Below, piece after piece: positions 46,589 through 61,454 of a stretch of DNA of 64,000 nucleotides (the stretch's first letter is position 1; every line of letters starts with the position of its first letter). Source of the stretch: Siphonodentalium dalli. Its lineage: Eukaryota; Mollusca; Scaphopoda; Gadilida; Siphonodentaliidae. The stretch spans positions 170,445,107 through 170,509,106 of the forward strand of contig CP136061.1 in NCBI GenBank assembly GCA_032622095.1, written 5' to 3'. The translations under genes and the position numbers were made by a program. A model generated the notes under the pieces. It was given only the letters and a program-made list of their open reading frames with translations. It made no database searches and was not told where the DNA came from.

Positions 46589-48250
46589 AGATATCCCCAC
46601 CATATACATCTATAGGTATCCCCTCCACATACATATATAGGTATCCCCACCACATACATCTATAGGTATTCCCACCACATACATATATAGGTATCCCCAC
46701 CACATACATCTATAGGTATCCCCTCCACATACATCTATAGGTATCCCCTCCACATACATATATAGGTATCCCCACTACATACATCTATAGGTATTCCCAC
46801 CACATACATATATAGGTATCCCCACCACATACATCTATAGGTATCGCCTCCACATACATATATAGGTATCCCCACCACATACATCTATAGGTATTCCCAC
46901 CACATACATATATAGGTATCACCACCACATACATATATAGGTATCCTCACCACAAACATATATAGGTAATCCCACCTCATACATATATAGGTACCCTCAC
47001 CACACACATCTATAGGTATCCTCACCGCACACATATATAGGTATCCCCGCCTCACACATATATAGGTATCCCCACCACACACATATATAGGTATCCCCAC
47101 CACACACATGTATAGGTATCACCACCACATACATATATAGGTATCCCCACCACATACATATATAGGTATCCCCAACACATACATATATAGGTATCCCCAC
47201 CACATACTTCTATAGGTATCCCTACCACATACATCTATAGGTATCCCCACCACATACATATATGGGTATCCCCACCACATACATCTATAGGTATCCCCAC
47301 CACATACATATATAGGTATCCCCTCCACACACATATATATGTATCCCCACCACATACATATATAGGTATCCCCACCACATACATATATAGGTATCCCCAC
47401 CGCATACATATATAGGTATCCCCACCACATACATCTATATGTATCCCCGCCACACACATATATAGGTGTCCCCACCACACACATATATAGGTATCACCAC
47501 CACACACATATATAGATATCCCCGCCACATACATATATAGGTATCACCACCACACACATATATAGGTATCCCCACCACATACATATATAGGTATCACCAC
47601 CACATACATATATAGGTATCACGACCACATACATATATAGGTATCCCCGCCACATACATATATAGGTATCACCACCACACATATATAAGTCTCCCCACCT
47701 CACACATATATAGGTATCCCCGCCACATACATATATAGGTATCACCACATCACACATATATAGGTCTCCCCACCACATACATCTATAGGTATCCCCACCA
47801 TACACATCTATAGGTATCCCCGCCACACACATCTATATGTATCCCCACCACATACATATATAGGTATCCCCACCACACACATATGTAGGTATCCCCAACA
47901 CATACATATATAGGTATCACCACCACACACATATAGGTATCCCCGCCACATACATACAGGTATCCCCACCACACACATATAGGTATCCCCACCTCACACA
48001 TCTATAGGTATCACCACCACATACATATATAGGTATCCCCACCACATACATATATAGGTATCCCCACCACATTCATATATAGGTATCCCCACCACATACA
48101 TATATAGGTATCCCCACCACATACATCTATAGGTATCCCCACCACATACATATATATGTATCCCCACCACATACATATATAGGTATCCCCACCACATACA
48201 TATATAGGTATCCCCACCACATACATCTATAGGTATCCCCGCCACACACA
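46589..48250 (+). repeat. Block C module, second copy of the 5.4-kb-spaced pair
   Basis: AGATATCCCCACCATATAC is at 46589 (offset 5,507 from 41082) and GGTACCCTCAC at 46990 (offset 5,407). The offset falls to about 5,309 near 47.8 kb. Each step is close to 100 bp, so this copy has lost two groups of about four units relative to the first. Confidence 0.78.
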
Positions 48251-49082
48251 TATATAGGTATCACCACCACATACATATATAGGTATCCCCACCACATACA
48301 TATATAGGTATCCCCACCACACACATCTTTAGGTATCCTCACCACACACATATATAGGTATCCCCGCCACACACATATATAGGTATCCCCACCACACACA
48401 TATATAGGTATCCCCACCACACACATGTATAGGTATCACCACCACATACATATAAAGGTATCCCCACCACATACATATATAGATATCCCCACCACATACA
48501 TATATAGGTATCCCCACCACATACATCTATAGGTATCCCCACCACATACATATATAGGTATCCCCGCCACACACATATATAGGTATCTCCACCACATACA
48601 TCTATAGGTATCACCACCACACACATATATAGGTATCACCACCACATACATATATAGGTATCCCCACCACACACATATATAGGTATCCCCGCCACACACA
48701 TATATAGGTATCCCCGCCACACACATCTATAGGTATCCCCACCACATACATATATATGTATCCCCACCACACATCTATAGGTATCCGCACCACACATATA
48801 TAGGTATCCCCACCACACACATATATAGGTGTCCCCATCACATACATATATAGGTATCCCCACCACATACATATATAGGTATTTCCACCACATACATATA
48901 TAGGTATCCCCGCCACACACATATATAGGTATCCCCGCCACATACATCTATAGGTATCCCCACCACATACATATATAGGTATCCCCGCCACACACATATA
49001 TAGGTATCCCCACCACACACATATATTGGTATCACCAACACACACACATATAGGTATCCCCGCCACATACATATATAGGTAT
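48251..49082 (+). repeat. Block C terminal segment up to the unique island
   Basis: This is satellite without a full-length partner in the window. The last 150 bp before the island (ATATTGGTATCACC, a 23-bp variant, then CCCCGCCACATACATATATA) resembles the ATATTGGTATCACCATCAC landmark that recurs through block A, for example near 1,785. The segment therefore mixes C and A features. Confidence 0.7.
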
Positions 49083-49307
49083 TGTCAGAGTGAATAAATT
49101 CCCCCTTGCTCAAATTGATCACGATTCCATAACTGAGTATTTCTCGTACGTAGATTTCACACGGCATGTTACAAAGTATTAATTATTTCGTGATAAGTAT
49201 GACATTGTGATATTTCTCACTATTTGTATATCGTATTTTCTGTGGACAAATTATTTCATTGAAGAAACGTATCCGCTATTAACCAGACTTTCCAATACAT
49301 GTCGAAG
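49083..49307. other. 225-bp unique island interrupting the satellite
   Basis: This is the only non-repetitive sequence in the window. By hand count it has 76 G+C in 225 bp (34%) and about nine CpGs, whereas the common satellite unit has none. It begins TGTCAGAGTG directly after a complete GGTAT and ends CATGTCGAAG before satellite TACATC. I see no clear target-site duplication or terminal inverted repeat. A 7-bp inverted pair (ATCACGA at 49,118-49,124, TCGTGAT at 49,188-49,194) could be chance. An AATAAA polyadenylation-like hexamer lies at 49,093-49,098. On the - strand an ORF enters from an ATG at 49,167 and reads 29 non-repeat residues before running into satellite; I recognise no domain. 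It may be an ancestral single-copy remnant, filler DNA from break repair, or a fragment of a transposon or LTR. The TG start is weak support for the last. Confidence 0.93.
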
Positions 49308-51966
49308 TACATCTATAGGTATCACCGCCACATACATCTATAGGTATCCCCACCACATACATATATAGGTATCCCCACCACACACATATATAGGTATCCC
49401 CACCACATACATATATAGGTATCACCGCCACATACATCTATAGGTATCACCACCACATACATATATAGGTATCCCCGCCACATACATATATAGGTATCAC
49501 CACCACACACATATATAGGTCTCCCCACCACACACATATATAGGTATCCCCGCCACATACATATATAGGTATCACCACCACACACGTATATAGGTCTCCC
49601 CACCACATACATCTATAGGTATCCCCACCATACACATCTATAGGTATCCCCGCCACACACATCTATATGTATCCCCACCACATACATATATAGGTATCCC
49701 CACCACACACATATGTAGGTATCCCCACCACATACATATATAGGTATCACCACCACACACATATAGGTATCCCCGCCACATACATACAGGTATCCCCACC
49801 ACACACATATAGGTATCCCCACCACACATCTATAGGTATCCGCACCACACATATATAGGTATCCCCACCTCATACATATATAGGTATCCCCACCATACAC
49901 ATATATAGGTATCCCAACCACATACATATATAGGTATCCTCACCACATACATATATAGGTATCCCCGCCACACACATATATAGGTCTCCCCACCACACAC
50001 ATATATAGGTATCACCACCACACATAAATAGGTATCCTCACCACATACATATATAGGTATCCCCGCCACACACATATATAGGTCTCTCCGATACACACAT
50101 CTATAGGTATCCCCACCACATACATATATAGGTATCCCCACCACATACATGTATAGGTATTCCCACCACATACATATATATGTATCACCACCACATACAT
50201 ATATAGGTATCCCCACCACATACATATATAGGTATCCCCACCCCATACTTATATAGGTACCCTCACCACACACATCTATAGGTATCACCACCACATACAT
50301 ATATAGGTATCCCCACCACATACATATATAGGTATCCCCACCACATTCATATATAGGTATCCCCACCACATACATATATAGGTATTCCCACCACATACAT
50401 CTATAGGTATCCCCACCACATACATATATATGTATCCCCACCACATACATATATAGGTATCCCCACCACATACATATATAGGTATCCCCACCACATACGT
50501 CTATAGGTATCCCCGCCACACACATATATAGGTATCCCCACCACACACATATATGGGTATCACCGCCACACACATCTATAGGTATCGCCATCACATACAT
50601 ATATAGGTATCCCCACCACATACATCTATAGGTATCCCCACCACATACATATATAGGTATCACCACCACATACATATATAGGTATCCCCACCACATACAT
50701 ATATAGGTATCCCCACCACATACATATATAGGTATCCCCACCACACACATCTATAGGTATCCTCATCACACACATATATAGGTATCACCGCCACACACAT
50801 ATATAGGTATCCCCACCACACACATATATAGGTATCCCCACCACACACATCTATAGGTATCCTCACCACACACATATATAGGTATCCCCGCCACACACAT
50901 ATATAGGTCTCCCCACCACACACATATATAGGTATCACCACCACACATAAATAGGTATCCTCACCACATACATATATAGGTATCCCCGCCACACACATAT
51001 ATAGGTCTCCCCGATACACACATCTATAGGTATCCCCACCACATACATATATAGGTATCCCCACCACATACATCTATAGGTATTCCCACCACATACATAT
51101 ATATGTATCACCACCACATACATATATAGGTATCCCCACCACATACATATATTGGTATCCCCACCCCATACTTATATAGGTACCCTCACCACACACATCT
51201 ATAGGTATCCTCACCACACACATATATAGGTATCCCCGCCACACACATATATAGGTATCCCCACCACACACATATATAGGTATCCCCACCACACACATGT
51301 ATAGGTATCACCACCACATGCATATATAGGTATCCCCACCACATACATATATAGGTATCCCCAACACATACATATATAGGTATCCCCACCACATACATCT
51401 ATATGTATCCCTACCACATACATCTATAGGTATCCCCACCACATACATATATAGGTATCCCCACCACATACATCTATAGGTATCCCCACCACATACATAT
51501 ATAGGTATCACCACCACACACGTATATAGGTCTCCCCACCACATACATCTATAGGTATCCCCACCATACACATCTATAGGTATCCCCGCCACACACATCT
51601 ATATGTATCCCCACCACATACATATATAGGTATCCCCACCACACACATATGTAGGTATCCCCACCACATACATATATAGGTATCACCACCACACACATAT
51701 AGGTATCCCCGCCACATACATACAGGTATCCCCACCACACACATATAGGTATCCCCACCACACATCTATAGGTATCCGCACCACACATATATAGGTATCC
51801 CCACCTCATACATATATAGGTATCCCCAACATACACATATATAGGTATCCCCACCACATACATATATAGGTATCCTCACCACATACATATATAGGTATCC
51901 CCGCCACACACATATATAGGTCTTCCCACCACACACATATATAGGTATCACCACCACACATAAATA
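49308..51966 (+). repeat. Block D entry segment
   Basis: The segment contains GGTACCCTCAC anchors at 50256 and 51179, then 52192 in the next copy, giving steps of 923 and 1013 bp. Parts are collinear with 42.3-43.2 kb and with 47.5-48.2 kb. The TCTCCCCGATACAC variant, frequent in block D, first appears near 50,085 in the form TCTCTCCGATACAC. Confidence 0.75.
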
Positions 51967-54553
51967 GGTATCCTCACCACATACATATATAGGTATCCCC
52001 GCCACACACATATATAGGTCTCCCCGATACACACATCTATAGGTATCCCCACCACATACATATATAGGTATCCCCACCACATACATCTATAGGTATTCCC
52101 ACCACATACATATATATGTATCTCCACCACATACATATATAGGTATCCCCACCACATACATATATAGGTATCCCCACCCCATACTTATATAGGTACCCTC
52201 ACCACACACATCTATAGGTATCCTCACCACACACATATATAGGTATCCCCGCCACACACATATATAGGTATCCCCACCACACACATATATAGGTATCCCC
52301 ACCTCACACATGTATAGGTATCACCACCACATACATATATAGGTATCCCCACCACATGCATATATAGGTATCCCCAACACATACATATATAGGTATCCCC
52401 ACCACATACATCTATAGGTATCCCTACCACATACATCTATAGGTATCCCCACCACATACATATATAGGTATCCCCACCACATACATCTATAGGTATCCCC
52501 ACCACATACATATATAGGTATCACCACCACACACATATATAGGTATCCCCACCACATACATAAATAGGAATTCCCACCACATACATCTATAGGTATCCCC
52601 ACCACATACATATATAGGTATCCCCACCACACATATATAGGTATCACCACCACATACATATATAGGTATCACCACCACACACATATAGGTATCCCCACCA
52701 CATACATCTATAGGTATCCCCACCACATACATATATAGGTATCCCCGCCAAACACATATATAGGTATCCCCACCACACACATATATAGGTATCACCACCT
52801 CACACATATATAGATATCCCCGCCACATACATATATAGGTATCCCCACCACACACATATATAGGTATCCCCACCACATACATATATAGGTATCACCACCA
52901 CATACATATATAGGTATCACGACCACATACATATATAGGTAACCCCGCCACACACATATATAGGTATCACCACCACACACATATATAAGTCTCCCCACCA
53001 CACACATATATAGGTATCCCCGCCACATACATACAGGTATCCCCACCACACACATCTATATGTATCCGCACCACATACATCTATATGTATCCCCACCACA
53101 CACATACATATATAGGTATCCCCACCACATACATATATAGGTATCCCCACCCCATACTTATATAGGTACTCTCACCACACACATCTATAGGTATCCTCAC
53201 CACACACATATATAGGTATCCCCGCCACACACATATATAGGTATCCCCACCACACACATATATAGGTATCCCCACACACACATGTATAGGTATCACCACA
53301 ACATACATATATAGGTATCCCCACCACATACATATATAGGTATCCCCAACACATACATATATAGGTATCCCCACCACATACATCTATAGGTATCCGTACC
53401 ACATACATCTATAGGTATCCCCACCACATACATATATAGGTATCCCCACCACATACATCTATAGGTATCCCCACCACATACATATATAGGTATCACCACC
53501 ACACACATATATAGGTATCCCCACCACATACATATATAGGAATTCCCACCACATACATCTATAGGTATCCCCACCACATACATATATAGGTATCCCCACC
53601 ACACATATATAGGTATCACCACCACATACATATATAGGTATCACCACCACACACATATAGGTATCCCCACCACATACATCTATAGGTATCCCCACCACAT
53701 ACATATATAGGTATCCCCGCCAAACACATATATAGGTATCCCCACCACACACATATATAGGTATCACCACCACACACATATATAGGTATCACCACCACAT
53801 ACATATATAGATATCACGACCACATACATATATAGGTATCCCCGCCACATACATATATAGGTATCACCACCACACACATATATAAGTCTCCCCACCACAC
53901 ACATATATAGGTATCCCCGCCACATACATACGGGTATCCCCACCACACACATCTATATGTATCCCCACCACACATCTATAGGTATCCGCACCACATACAT
54001 CTATATGTATCCCCACCACACACATATATAGGTATCCCCACCACATACATATATAAGTATCCCCACCACATACATATATAGGTATCCCCACCACATACAT
54101 CTATATGTATCCCCACCACACACATATATAGGTATCCCCACCACATACATATATAGGTATCCCTACCACATACATATATATGTATCCCCACCACATACAT
54201 CTATAGGTATTCCCACCACATACATATATAGGTATCACCACCACATACATATATAGGTATCCCCACCACATACATATATAGGTATCCCCACCCCATACAT
54301 ATATAGGTACCCTCACCACACACATCTATAGGTATCCTCACCACACACATATATAGGTATCCCCGCCACACATATATAGGTATCCCCACCACACACATAT
54401 ATAGGTATCCCCACCACACACATGTATAGGTATCACCACCACATACATATATAGGTATCCCCACCACATACAAATATAGGTATCCCCAACACATACATAT
54501 ATAGGTATCCCCACCACATACATATATAGGTATCCCTACCACATACATCTATA
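51967..54553 (+). repeat. Block D higher-order repeat, copy 1 (2,587 bp)
   Basis: The copy starts at GGTATCCTCACCAC, with GGTACCCTCAC at 52192, GGTACTCTCAC at 53165 and GGTACCCTCAC at 54306. Copy 2 repeats the first two at exactly 2,587 bp. The upstream flanks of copies 1 and 2 differ (CACATAAATAGG versus CATACATCTATAGG), which places the duplication boundary within a few bases of the stated start. Confidence 0.88.
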
Positions 54554-57144
54554 GGTATCCTCACCACATACATATATAGGTATCCCCGCCACACACATAT
54601 ATAGGTCTCCCCGATACACACATCTATAGGTATCCCCACCACATACATATATAGGTATCCCCACCACATACATCTATAGGTATTCCCACCACATACATAT
54701 ATATGTATCTCCACCACATACATATATAGGTATCCCCACCACATACATATATAGGTATCCCCACCCCATACTTATATAGGTACCCTCACCACACACATCT
54801 ATAGGTATCCTCACCACACACATATATAGGTATCCCCGCCACACACATATATAGGCATCCCCACCACACACATATATAGGTATCCCCACCTCACACATGT
54901 ATAGGTATCACCACCACATACATATATAGGTATCCCCACCACATGCATATATAGGTATCCCCAACACATACATATATAGGTATCCCCACCACATACATCT
55001 ATAGGTATCCCTACCACATACATCTATAGGTATCCCCACCACATACATATATAGGTATCCCCACCACGTACATCTATAGGTATCCCCACCACATACATAT
55101 ATAGGTATCACCACCACACACATATATAGGTATCCTCACCACATACATAAATAGGAATTCCCACCACATACATCTATAGGTATCCCCACCACATACATAT
55201 ATAGGTATCCCCACCACACATATATAGGTATCACCACCACATACATATATAGGTATCACCACCACACACATATAGGTATCCCCACCACATACATCTATAG
55301 GTATCCCCACCACATACATATATAGGTATCCCCGCCAAACACATATATAGGTATCCCCACCACACACATATATAGGTATCACCACCTCACACATATATAG
55401 ATATCCCCGCCACATACATATATAGGTATCCCCACCACACACATATATAGGTATCCCCACCACATACATATATAGGTATCACCACCACATACATATATAG
55501 GTATCACGACCACATACATATATAGGTAACCCCGCCACACACATATATAGGTATCACCACCACACACATATATAAGTCTCCCCACCACACACATATATAG
55601 GTATCCCCGCCACATACATACAGGTATCCCCACCACACACATCTATATGTATCCGCACCACATACATCTATATGTATCCCCACCACACACATACATATAT
55701 AGGTATCCCCACCACATACATATATAGGTATCCCCACCCCATACTTATATAGGTACTCTCACCACACACATCTATAGGTATCCTCACCACACACATATAT
55801 AGGTATCCCCGCCACACACATATATAGGTATCCCCACCACACACATATATAGGTATCCCCACACACACATGTATAGGTATCACCACAACATACATATATA
55901 GGTATCCCCACCACATACATATATAGGTATCCCCAACACATACATATATAGGTATCCCCACCACATACATCTATAGGTATCCGTACCACATACATCTATA
56001 GGTATCCCCACCACATACATATATAGGTATCCCCACCACATACATCTATAGGTATCCCCACCACATACATATATAGGTATCACCACCACACACATATATA
56101 GGTATCCCCACCACATACATATATAGGAATTCCCACCACATACATCTATAGGTATCCCCACCACATACATATATAGGTATCCCCACCACACATATATAGG
56201 TATCACCACCACATACATATATAGGTATCACCACCACACACATATAGGTATCCCCACCACATACATCTATAGGTATCCCCACCACATACATATATAGGTA
56301 TCCCCGCCAAACACATATATAGGTATCCCCACCACACACATATATAGGTATCACCACCACACACATATATAGGTATCACCACCACATACATATATAGATA
56401 TCACGACCACATACATATATAGGTATCCCCGCCACATACATATATAGGTATCACCACCACACACATATATAAGTCTCCCCACCACACACATATATAGGTA
56501 TCCCCGCCACATACATACGGGTATCCCCACCACACACATCTATATGTATCCCCACCACACATCTATAGGTATCCGCACCACATACATCTATATGTATCCC
56601 CACCACACACATATATAGGTATCCCCACCACATACATATATAAGTATCCCCACCACATACATATATAGGTATCCCCACCACATACATCTATATGTATCCC
56701 CACCACACACATATATAGGTATCCCCACCACATACATATATAGGTATCCCTACCACATACATATATATGTATCCCCACCACATACATCTATAGGTATTCC
56801 CACCACATACATATATAGGTATCACCACCACATACATACATATATAGGTATCCCCACCACATACATATATAGGTATCCCCACCCCATACATATATAGGTA
56901 CCCTCACCACACACATCTATAGGTATCCTCACCACACACATATATAGGTATCCCCGCCACACATATATAGGTATCCCCACCACACACATATATAGGTATC
57001 CCCACCACACACATGTATAGGTATCACCACCACATACATATATAGGTATCCCCACCACATACAAATATAGGTATCCCCAACACATACATATATAGGTATC
57101 CCCACCACATACATATATAGGTATCCCTACCACATACATCTATA
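54554..57144 (+). repeat. Block D higher-order repeat, copy 2 (2,591 bp)
   Basis: The copy starts at the same GGTATCCTCACCAC boundary and has anchors at 54779, 55752 and 56897. It is longer than copy 1 by 4 bp, from a CATA slippage (CATACATACATATATA near 56,833). Stretches compared by eye are nearly identical to copy 1, including the private CACACACATACATATATAGG join. Confidence 0.88.
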
Positions 57145-58844
57145 GGTATCCTCACCACATACATATATAGGTATCACCACCACATACATATATAGGCATC
57201 ACCACCACACACATATAGGTATCCCTACCACATACATCTGTAGGTATCCCCACCACATACATATATAGGTATCCCCGCCACACACATATATAGGTATCCC
57301 CACCACACACATATATAGGTATCACCACCACACACATATATAGATATCCCCGCCACACACATATATAGGTATCCCCACCACACACATATATAGGTATCCC
57401 CACCACATACATATACAGGTATCACCACCACATACATATATAGGTATCACGACCACATACATATATAGGTATCCCCGCCACATACATATATAGGTATCAC
57501 CACCACACACATATATAAGTCTCCCCACCACACACATATATAGGTATCCCCGCCACATACATATATAGGTATCACCACCAGACACATATATAGGTCTCCC
57601 CACCACATACATATATAGGTATCACCACCATACACATCTATAGGTATCCCCGCCACACACATCTATATGTATCCCCACCACATACATATATAGGTATCCC
57701 CACCACACACATATGTAGGTATCCCCACCACATACATATCTAGGTATCACCACCACACACATATAGGTATCCCCACCACATACATACAGATATCCCACCA
57801 CACACATATAGGTATCCCCACCTCACACATCTATAGGTATCACCACCACATACATATATAGGTATCCCCACCACATACATATATATGTATCCCCACCACA
57901 TTCATATATAGGTATCCCCACCACATACATATTTAGGTATCCCCACCACATACATATATAGGTATCACCACCACACATCTATAGGTATCCGCACCACACA
58001 TATATAGGTATCCCCACCTCGTACATATATAGGTATCCCCACCATACACATATATAGGTATCCCCACCACATACATATATAGGTATCCTCACCACATACA
58101 TATATAGGTATCCCCGCCACACACATATATAGGTCTCCCCACCACACACATATATAGGTATCACCACCACACATAAATAGGTTTCCTCACCACACACATG
58201 TATACGTATCACCACCACATGCATATATAGGTATCCCCACCACATACATATATAGGTATCCCCAACACATACATATATAGGTATCCCCACCACATACATC
58301 TATAGGTATCCCTACCACATACATCTATAGGTATCCCCACCACATACATATATAGGTATCCCCACCACATACATCTATAGGTATCCCCACCACATACATA
58401 TATAGGTATCACCACCACACACGTATATAGGTCTCCCCACCACATACATCTATAGGTATCCCCACCATAGACATCTATAGGTATCCCCGCCACACACATC
58501 TATATGTATCCCCACCACATACATATATAGGTATCCCCACCACACACATATGTAGGTATCCCCACCACATACATATATAGGTATCACCACCACACACATA
58601 TAGGTATCCCCACCACACACATATAGGTATCCCCACCACACATCTATAGGTATCCGCACCACACATATATAGGTATCCCCACCTCATACATATATAGGTA
58701 TCCCCACCATACACATATATAGGTATCCCCACAACATACATATATAGGTATCCTCACCACATACATATATAGGTATCCCCGCCACACACATATATAGGTC
58801 TCCCCACCACACACATATATAGGTATCACCACCACACATAAATA
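57145..58844 (+). repeat. Block D spacer module, first copy (1,700 bp)
   Basis: This segment lies between HOR copies 2 and 3. Its first 0.94 kb is repeated at 61,455 with a 4,310-bp offset, which becomes 4,311 after a 1-bp indel near 57,790 (TATCCCACC versus TATCCCCACC). The rest is related to 51.3-51.9 kb. Confidence 0.8.
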
Positions 58845-61454
58845 GGTATCCTCACCACATACATATATAGGTATCCCCGCCACACACATATATAGGTCTC
58901 CCCGATACACACATCTATAGGTATCCCCACCACATACATATATAGGTATCCCCACCACATACATCTATAGGTATTCCCACCACATACATATATATGTATC
59001 ACCACCACATACATATATAGGTATCCCCACCACATACATATATAGGTATCCCCACCCCATACTTATATAGGTACCCTCACCACACACATCTATAGGTATC
59101 CTCACCACACACATATATAGGTATCCCCGCCACACACATATATAGGTATCCCCACCACACACATATATAGGTATCCCCACCACACACATGTATAGGTATC
59201 ACCACCACATACATATATAGGTATCCCCACCACATACATATATAGGTATCCCCAACACATACATATATAGGTTTCCCCACCACATACATCTATAGGTATC
59301 CCTACCACATACATCTATAGGTATCCCCATCATATTAATATATAGGTATCCCCACCACATACATCTATAGGTATCCCCACCACATACATATATAGGTATC
59401 ACCACCACACACATATATAGGTATCCCCACCACATACATATATAGGAATTCCTACCACATACATCTATAGGTATCCCCACCACATACATATATAGGTATC
59501 CCCACCACACATATATAGGTATCACCACCACATACATATATAGGTATCACCACCACACACATATAGGTATCCCCACCACATACATCTATAGGTATCACCA
59601 CCACATACATATATAGGTATCCCCGCCAAACACATATATAGGTATCCCCACCACACACATATATAGGTATCACCACCTCACACATATATAGATATCCCCG
59701 CCACATACATATATAGGTATCCCCACCACACACATATATAGGTATCCCCACCACATACATATATAGGTATCACCACCACATACATATATAGGTATCACGA
59801 CCACATACATATATAGGTAACCCCGCCACACACATATATAGGTATCACCACCACACAAATATATAAGTCTCCCCACCACACACATATATAGGTATCCCCG
59901 CCACATACATACAGGTATCCCCACCACACACATCTATATGTATCCCCACCACACATCTATAGGTATCCGCACCACATACATCTATATGTATCCCCACCAC
60001 ACACATACATATATAGGTATCCCCACCACATACATATATAGGTATCCCCACCCCATACTTATATAGGTACTCTCACCACACACATCTATAGGTATCCTCA
60101 CCACACACATATATAGGTATCCCCGCCACACACATATATAGGTATCCCCACCACACACATATATAGGTATCCCCACACACACATGTATAGGTATCACCAC
60201 CACATACATATATAGGTATCCCCACCACATACATATATAGGTATCCCCAACACATACATATATAGGTATCCCCACCACATACATCTATAGGTATCCCTAC
60301 CACATACATCTATAGGTATCCCCACCACATACATATATAGGTATCCCCACCACATACATCTATAGGTATCCCCACCACATACATATATAGGTATCACCAC
60401 CACACACATATATAGGTATCACCACCACATACATATATAGGAATTCCCACCACATACATCTATAGGTATCCCCACCACATAGATATATAGGTATCCCCAC
60501 CACACATATATAGGTATCACCACCACATACATATATAGGTATCACCACCACACACATATAGGTATCCCCACCACATACATCTATAGGTATCCCCACCACA
60601 TACATATATAGGTATCCCCGCCAAACACATATATAGGTATCCCCACCACACACATATATAGGTATCACCACCACACACATATATAGGTATCACCACCACA
60701 TACATATATAGGTATCACGACCACATACCTATATAGGTATCCCCGCCACATACATATATAGGTATCACCACCACACACATATATAAGTCTCCCCACCACA
60801 CACATATATAGGTATCCCCGCCACATACATACGGGTATCCCCACCACACACATCTATATGTATCCCCACCACACATCTATAGGTATCCGCACCACATTCA
60901 TCTATATGTATCCCCACCACACACATATATAGGTATCCCCACCACATACATATATAAGTATCCCCACCACATACATATATAGGTATCCCCACCACATACA
61001 TCTATATGTATCCCCACCACACACATATATAGGTATCCCCACCACATACATATATAGGTATCCCCACCACATACATATATAGGTATCCGCACCACATACA
61101 TCTATAGGTATTCCCACCACATACATATATAGGTATCACCACCACATACATATATAGGTATCCCCACCACATACATATATAGGTATCCCCACCCCATACA
61201 TATATAGGTACCCTCACCACACACATCTATAGGTATCCTCACCACACACATATATAGGTATCCCCGCCACACATATATAGGTATCCCCACCACACACATA
61301 TATAGGTATCCCCACCACACACATGTATAGGTATCACCACCACATACATATATAGGTATTCCCACCACATACAAATATAGGTATCCCCAACACATACATA
61401 TATAGGTATCCCCACCACATACATATATAGGTATCCCTACCACATACATCTATA
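58845..61454 (+). repeat. Block D higher-order repeat, copy 3 (2,610 bp)
   Basis: The start is 6,878 bp after copy 1, and the offset is 6,901 bp by the 60066 anchor. The 23-bp difference is one extra short unit (CCACCACACATCTATAGG) near 59,950. Anchors are at 59070, 60066 and 61207. A degraded unit near 59,330 (CATCATATTAATATATAGG) is private to this copy. Confidence 0.86.

Larger units (their letters stand above)
1..49082 (+). repeat. 25-bp satellite array, left arm
   Basis: The segment is a continuous head-to-tail array of a 25-bp unit: CCCCACCACATACA followed directly by TATATAGGTAT. By count the unit has 9 A, 8 C, 6 T and 2 G, so it is 40% GC with C outnumbering G four to one. The TAGGTATC part is nearly invariant. 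Variation concentrates at a few sites: CATAC or CACAC, CCCCACC or CCCCGCC, ATCCCC or ATCACC, and ATATATAGG or ATCTATAGG. Some units are 23 bp (CACATATAGG lacks one TA). The array is already in progress at base 1 and ends abruptly after a complete GGTAT at 49,082. No gene-like sequence is embedded. Higher-order organisation is given in separate entries. Confidence 0.98.

Noticed and set aside
48838-49167. 109-codon - strand ORF starting inside the unique island (29 non-repeat residues, then repeat peptide)
   Set aside because: Its ATG lies in the island and the reading frame simply runs into the stop-free satellite strand. No recognisable domain; most likely chance read-through.
49083-49307. 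Intact transposon or solo LTR
   Set aside because: No paired TG...CA ends, terminal inverted repeats or target-site duplication could be found, and there is no coding domain. It remains an unexplained unique island.
49830-50750. Longest - strand ORF, 306 codons of repeated Cys/Tyr/Trp-rich peptide
   Set aside because: It is satellite throughout. The - strand unit is stop-free in every frame, so long ORFs are expected, and this one merely lacks the two stop-creating variants in phase. No start context, codon bias, domain or non-repeat sequence supports a gene.
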